Part shown: piece after piece, positions 60,556 through 64,000 of the stretch | How the letters are laid out: each line of letters starts with the position of its first letter | How positions within the stretch are numbered: position 1 is the stretch's first letter | Made by a program: the position numbers and the translations under genes | Notes under the pieces: model-generated | The model's database searches: none | What the model was told of the DNA's origin: nothing | The model's input: the letters and a program-made list of their open reading frames with translations, nothing else | Source of the DNA: an uncultured Pirellulaceae bacterium | GTDB taxonomy: Bacteria; Planctomycetota; Planctomycetia; Pirellulales; Pirellulaceae | Assembly (NCBI GenBank): GCA_905480235.1 | Contig: CAJQPP010000013.1 | Location: 25,599 to 89,598 of the forward strand | Reading direction: 5' to 3' | Length of the DNA stretch: 64,000 bases

Positions 60556-60687
60556 ATTTGGCCCGCAAGATGAACTTTTTGCCCCAGCGGCGAGTCCAGT
60601 AAGTAAACTACGAGGAAAACACAGCGAATTTTCAGGTCTTGTCGGCGAAAAACGTTTCACCTAAACTTGCGATTCGCAAAAAAACTT

Positions 60688-60760
<73 letters not shown>

Positions 60761-60798
60761 CTTCATTGGGAAGGCCCAAAACCACGAAAATCGATCAG

Positions 60799-60830
60799 CC
60801 CGCCGGCTCTTAAGAGTCAGGCGGGTTTTT
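60799..60830. terminator. Intrinsic terminator after tRNA-Asn
   Basis: CCCGCC (60799-60804) pairs with GGCGGG (60820-60825) around an inner CTCTTAAGAG hairpin, followed by TTTTT. It lies between tRNA-Asn and the convergent DUF1501 gene. Confidence 0.88.
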
Positions 60831-60876
60831 CTTTTGTGCGGGTTTTCGGCAGCAGAACCTGATATCTGCTCTCGGG

Positions 60877-62331
60877 TCACGCAAGTATCTCTTTCACCAC
60901 TCTGGCAGGCTCAACACCCGTCAGCTTTTGCTGCAAGCCTTGAAATTTGAAGGTCAGCAAACGGTGATCGATGCCCAACTGGTGAAGAATGGTGGCGTTG
61001 AGGTCTCGGATATGAACACCCTGTGAAACAATGTTGTAGCAAAAGTCATCGGTCTTTCCGTATTCGATCCCGCCTTGAATGCCACCGCCAGCCATCCATG
61101 TCGAAAAGCAGCGACCGTGATGGTCTCTGCCGTTATTCAATCCACCTTGGCTGTAAGCGGTTCGCCCAAATTCGCCTCCCCAAACAACCAGCGTATCGTC
61201 CAGCAGACCGCGCTGTTTTAGGTCGCGGACAAGTGCCGAGCTGGCTTGATCAGTATCCCGACACTGATTGGAAAGATGCTCTACCAATGAATCGTGCTGG
61301 TCCCAACCGCGATGAAACAGCTGGATACAACGCACGCCGCGTTCGATCATACGACGAGCCAAAAGACAGTTCGCCGCGTAACTGCCAGGGACCCGTGATT
61401 CGGGCCCGTACATTTCAAATACATGCTCGGGCTCGTCTGACAGGTCGGTTAAATCGGGAACTGAGGTTTGCATACGAAAAGCCATTTCGTATTGGGTGAT
61501 CCGGGTATCAATTTCGGGGTCCCCTGTGCGTTCGGCGTGACGGGCATTCAATTCTGCCAGATCGTCTAACTGACCGCGGCGGGTGCTGCGAGAAATGTCG
61601 GCGGGGTTGGATAAGTGTAGAACCGGATTCGCGCCTGAGCGCAAACGCACGCCTTGGTGTTTAGAAGGCAGATAACCACTTCCCCAGAGGCGGGAAAAAA
61701 TCGGTTGGCCAGGATTCTTTCCCGTGCCTTGACTGATCAGAACCATGTATCCAGGTAAGTTCTCGTTTTCAGAGCCCAAACCATAATTCAGCCATGCACC
61801 TAATGAGGGGTGACCAATTTGTTGGTTGCCTGTATTGATAAAAGTGATTCCGGGATCGTGGTTGATGGCCTCCGTGTGTACGGCTTTGATCACAGCGATG
61901 TCATCGACGATTTTCGCCGTGTAAGGCAACAGGTCGCTAATCCAACGACCACACTTGCCGTGTTGGCGGAAGGGTTTAATGGGCGCATTGGTGAGAAACT
62001 GTTTTTGACCCGACGTCATGCTGGTGACGCGTTGCGTACCTTTGACCGAATCCGGCAGGGGCTCGCCGTGCATCTTGGAGAGCGTTGGCTTGTAATCAAA
62101 CAGGTCGATATGGCTGGGACCACCCGATTGGAACAGGTAAATCGCTTGCTTTGCCCGGGGCGCAAAGTGTGGCAGGTCCGGTCTGCCAAGTGTGCCAGCT
62201 TCTTGAGGTTTACGAGCAAGAGGAGTCGAACTCAGCAGCGTGGCTAAGGCCGCAGCGCCGATGCCATTGCGTGCGTGATCAAACAATTGACGCCGCGTTA
62301 GGTAACGTTGAAGAAAGTGGGTTGGGTCCAT
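60877..62331 (-). CDS. DUF1501 (sulfatase-like) secreted protein
   Basis: A 484-residue DUF1501 protein of the alkaline-phosphatase/sulfatase superfamily. The N-terminal [20 protein letters not shown] resembles a Tat-type signal with RRQLF. Family segments follow: [50 protein letters not shown] and [14 protein letters not shown]. No catalytic Cys/Ser sulfatase motif CxPxR was seen; function is unknown. It lies 6 nt after the DUF1553 gene and is almost always paired with it in planctomycetes. Confidence 0.9.
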   Translation of the reverse strand: MDPTHFLQRYLTRRQLFDHARNGIGAAALATLLSSTPLARKPQEAGTLGRPDLPHFAPRAKQAIYLFQSGGPSHIDLFDYKPTLSKMHGEPLPDSVKGTQRVTSMTSGQKQFLTNAPIKPFRQHGKCGRWISDLLPYTAKIVDDIAVIKAVHTEAINHDPGITFINTGNQQIGHPSLGAWLNYGLGSENENLPGYMVLISQGTGKNPGQPIFSRLWGSGYLPSKHQGVRLRSGANPVLHLSNPADISRSTRRGQLDDLAELNARHAERTGDPEIDTRITQYEMAFRMQTSVPDLTDLSDEPEHVFEMYGPESRVPGSYAANCLLARRMIERGVRCIQLFHRGWDQHDSLVEHLSNQCRDTDQASSALVRDLKQRGLLDDTLVVWGGEFGRTAYSQGGLNNGRDHHGRCFSTWMAGGGIQGGIEYGKTDDFCYNIVSQGVHIRDLNATILHQLGIDHRLLTFKFQGLQQKLTGVEPARVVKEILA

Positions 62332-62337
62332 CGTAAA

Positions 62338-64000
62338 TTACTCCCGCGTGATCACTTCATCAAGATTCAACACAATCGACGCCACGACCGACCAAGCATC
62401 GAGTTCAGGATTGGTGTCGACATCCCCAGCGACCGAGCTCTCAGCATTTTGATAGGTCGCTAATGATGAATAATATCGATTAACTAGGATCGCCTGTTCG
62501 GTGTCGTCAGGCCCTCTCGCCGTCGCCAACCGAAACATGTATCGAACACGATCCTCGGCCGACTCGCCGCCCTCGACCATAGCGCGTTTCGCCAGCATAC
62601 GAGCGGCTGCCACAAATTCTGGATCGTTCAACAAAACCAGAGCCTGCAACGGAGTGTTGGTCCGGGATCGCTGCACGGAACAGACCTCACGCGTTGGTGC
62701 ATCAAAGGCAATCAACGAGGGCGGTGGGCTGGTGCGTTTCCAGAACGTATACATGCTACGACGATAAAGATCCTCTGCTTCGCTCGGGTAGAAAGCTTGT
62801 GCGCTAAATGCTTTTCCATAACCGAAGTGACTAATTTCTCTCCACAAACCGTGTGGTTGGCTGGGGTACACGCTAGGTCCACCAATACGGAAATTCAGCG
62901 GGCCAGCGATTGCCAAAGCCCCGTCACGAATAAACTCAGCCGGCAATCGGTAACGCGCAGCGCGTGCCAGCCACAGGTTGTAAGGGTCGTTTTGAATTTC
63001 GTCTCGTGGTGCTGCGGAAGATTGGCGATAAGTAGACGACATGACCATGGTTTTTAGTAACTGTTTAGTATCCCAGTTAATCTCCCGATAATGCTCCGCC
63101 AGCCAGTCGAGTAACTTGGGGTGCGTGGGATAGGCACCTTGGGATCCAAAGTCGTTCGGCGTGGAAACCAAGCCCCGGCCGAACAAGATTTGCCAGTAAC
63201 GATTGACCGCTACGCGGGCCGTCAAAGGGTTTTGTTCGTCGACCAACCAATGAGCCAGATCTAAACGGGTGGGTAAATTAGGGTCGCGAACCGCGGTGGA
63301 ACGGTTGATTAACCAAGGCGACATGCTGGAGGGGCCCAAGACTTTGACAAATGGCCAGTGAGTGGTTGCATGGTTTTTGTTGGTCCAACCCGGTTCCATT
63401 TGATCAGTGACTTTCCACTGCGCGTTAGTGGTGAGATGAACTTCCCCATCGGTGACTAATGTTACGAGCAAACCGGCGGGACCGCCTTCGTTAATAGCTT
63501 CTAGGGCAATCGAGTTTTTTCCTTGGCTCAGGTGTGCGACCACATCCAGGCTAGTCGGTTGGGACCAATCATTTTGATTTCCCAGCCTGTGTCCATTAAT
63601 GAACGCTACGGAACGGTTGTCAGCTGTAAATTTGAGAATGGCGTGTTGAGGAATTTGATCTAATTCAAATTCATATCGGAAGAATCGGGGTAAATTACTC
63701 TGAGTTGAAGTGGCGGCTCCCAGATCATCCCAAACCCATTGGGCTGTTTGCCAGGCCGATGCCGGTGGTGGCTCGACGGGTGGAGATGCTGGTGTTTTAA
63801 TCGAGAGCGGCGGCAGTACCGCAGGCACCGAGGGAGTGACGGGTTGGTTTTGGTCCGGCTGATCATATTGGCCGCGACTCAAAACAAAGGTTTGCCGGGG
63901 CCCCTGCTCTTTCATAACCATTACAGACGCTTGACCCGCCTCCTGATCCCGTTCCAAAACCGCGATCTCACGATTGATGGTGGTGACATGCCGCTCCCAC
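62338..64000 (-). CDS. DUF1549/DUF1553 (PSCyt/PSD) protein, N-terminus outside window
   Basis: The minus frame is open to the right edge, so the N-terminal part (cytochrome-like and DUF1549) is missing. About 554 residues of the C-terminal portion are present. VMKEQGPRQTFVLSRGQYDQ and later LDLAHWLVDEQNPLTARVAV and RYWQILFGRGLVSTPNDFGS are the DUF1553 hallmarks, and TNTPLQALVLLNDPEF comes near the end. Between these two parts lies an extra 165-residue beta-rich domain (about 63310-63810). It works with the DUF1501 protein encoded 6 nt downstream. Confidence 0.88.
   Translation of the reverse strand, partial: WERHVTTINREIAVLERDQEAGQASVMVMKEQGPRQTFVLSRGQYDQPDQNQPVTPSVPAVLPPLSIKTPASPPVEPPPASAWQTAQWVWDDLGAATSTQSNLPRFFRYEFELDQIPQHAILKFTADNRSVAFINGHRLGNQNDWSQPTSLDVVAHLSQGKNSIALEAINEGGPAGLLVTLVTDGEVHLTTNAQWKVTDQMEPGWTNKNHATTHWPFVKVLGPSSMSPWLINRSTAVRDPNLPTRLDLAHWLVDEQNPLTARVAVNRYWQILFGRGLVSTPNDFGSQGAYPTHPKLLDWLAEHYREINWDTKQLLKTMVMSSTYRQSSAAPRDEIQNDPYNLWLARAARYRLPAEFIRDGALAIAGPLNFRIGGPSVYPSQPHGLWREISHFGYGKAFSAQAFYPSEAEDLYRRSMYTFWKRTSPPPSLIAFDAPTREVCSVQRSRTNTPLQALVLLNDPEFVAAARMLAKRAMVEGGESAEDRVRYMFRLATARGPDDTEQAILVNRYYSSLATYQNAESSVAGDVDTNPELDAWSVVASIVLNLDEVITRE

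Overview
The window looks like part of a planctomycete chromosome, most likely from the Pirellulales. The evidence is the protein families present: a DUF1559 pseudopilin-like protein, a DUF1501/DUF1553 pair, an enlarged PstA, a GlmU-like nucleotidyltransferase, a long NfeD and many secreted proteins with propeller or HEAT-type repeats. Identification rests on reading motifs by eye; no database search was possible.

Layout. (1) 1-380: C-terminal remnant of a YfbK-like von Willebrand factor A gene, running off the left edge. (2) 536-7200, minus strand: a lipid-modification cluster (DCC thiol protein, FAD oxidoreductase, DUF1365, two different cyclopropane-synthase-type methyltransferases, a membrane protein, an SRPBCC protein, a YkgJ Fe-S/Zn protein). 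It diverges from a MerR/B12-domain regulator of CarH/LitR type at 7403 that seems to lack the cobalamin-binding histidines. (3) 8375-15787: secreted propeller protein, sugar-lactone oxidase, DUF1570/LRR protein, tRNA-His with a decayed tyrosine recombinase beside it, and a GH17 glucanase. (4) 16412-27586: DUF1559, HemP, an ABC transporter whose permease carries a propeller-like domain, a hemerythrin-like protein, a 1,083-residue secreted protein and an OmpH/Skp protein. (5) 27662-39908: diguanylate cyclase, GlmU-like enzyme, MetF, SufE, orphan ParA, secreted HEAT protein with a dead receiver-like domain, sigma-54 activator, a very acidic protein coupled to scpB, and a cysteine desulfurase.

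(6) 40078-45485 is the probable replication origin: a short divergent dnaA, an AT-rich intergenic region with a consensus DnaA box, then dnaN, dciA (DUF721) and gyrB as one operon. Local base composition of the plus strand appears to change from C-rich to G-rich across it. (7) 45690-48546: two NfeD-family genes. (8) 48904-59797: a complete phosphate regulon with low-affinity transport (DUF47-Pit) diverging from phoR, followed by pstS-pstC-pstA-pstB-phoU-phoB. The same direct repeat, TTAACA-5 nt-TTAACA, stands before both the DUF47-Pit operon and pstS and is a good candidate for the local Pho box. (9) 59977-64000: OmpH-like lipoprotein, tRNA-Asn, a terminator, and a DUF1501/DUF1553 pair cut by the right edge.

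The observations most worth following are the divergent DnaA and its origin, the B12-less CarH-like regulator with its lipid cluster, the shared Pho-box repeat, the recombinase remnant at tRNA-His, the propeller-bearing ABC permease, and the acidic repeat protein translationally coupled to scpB.
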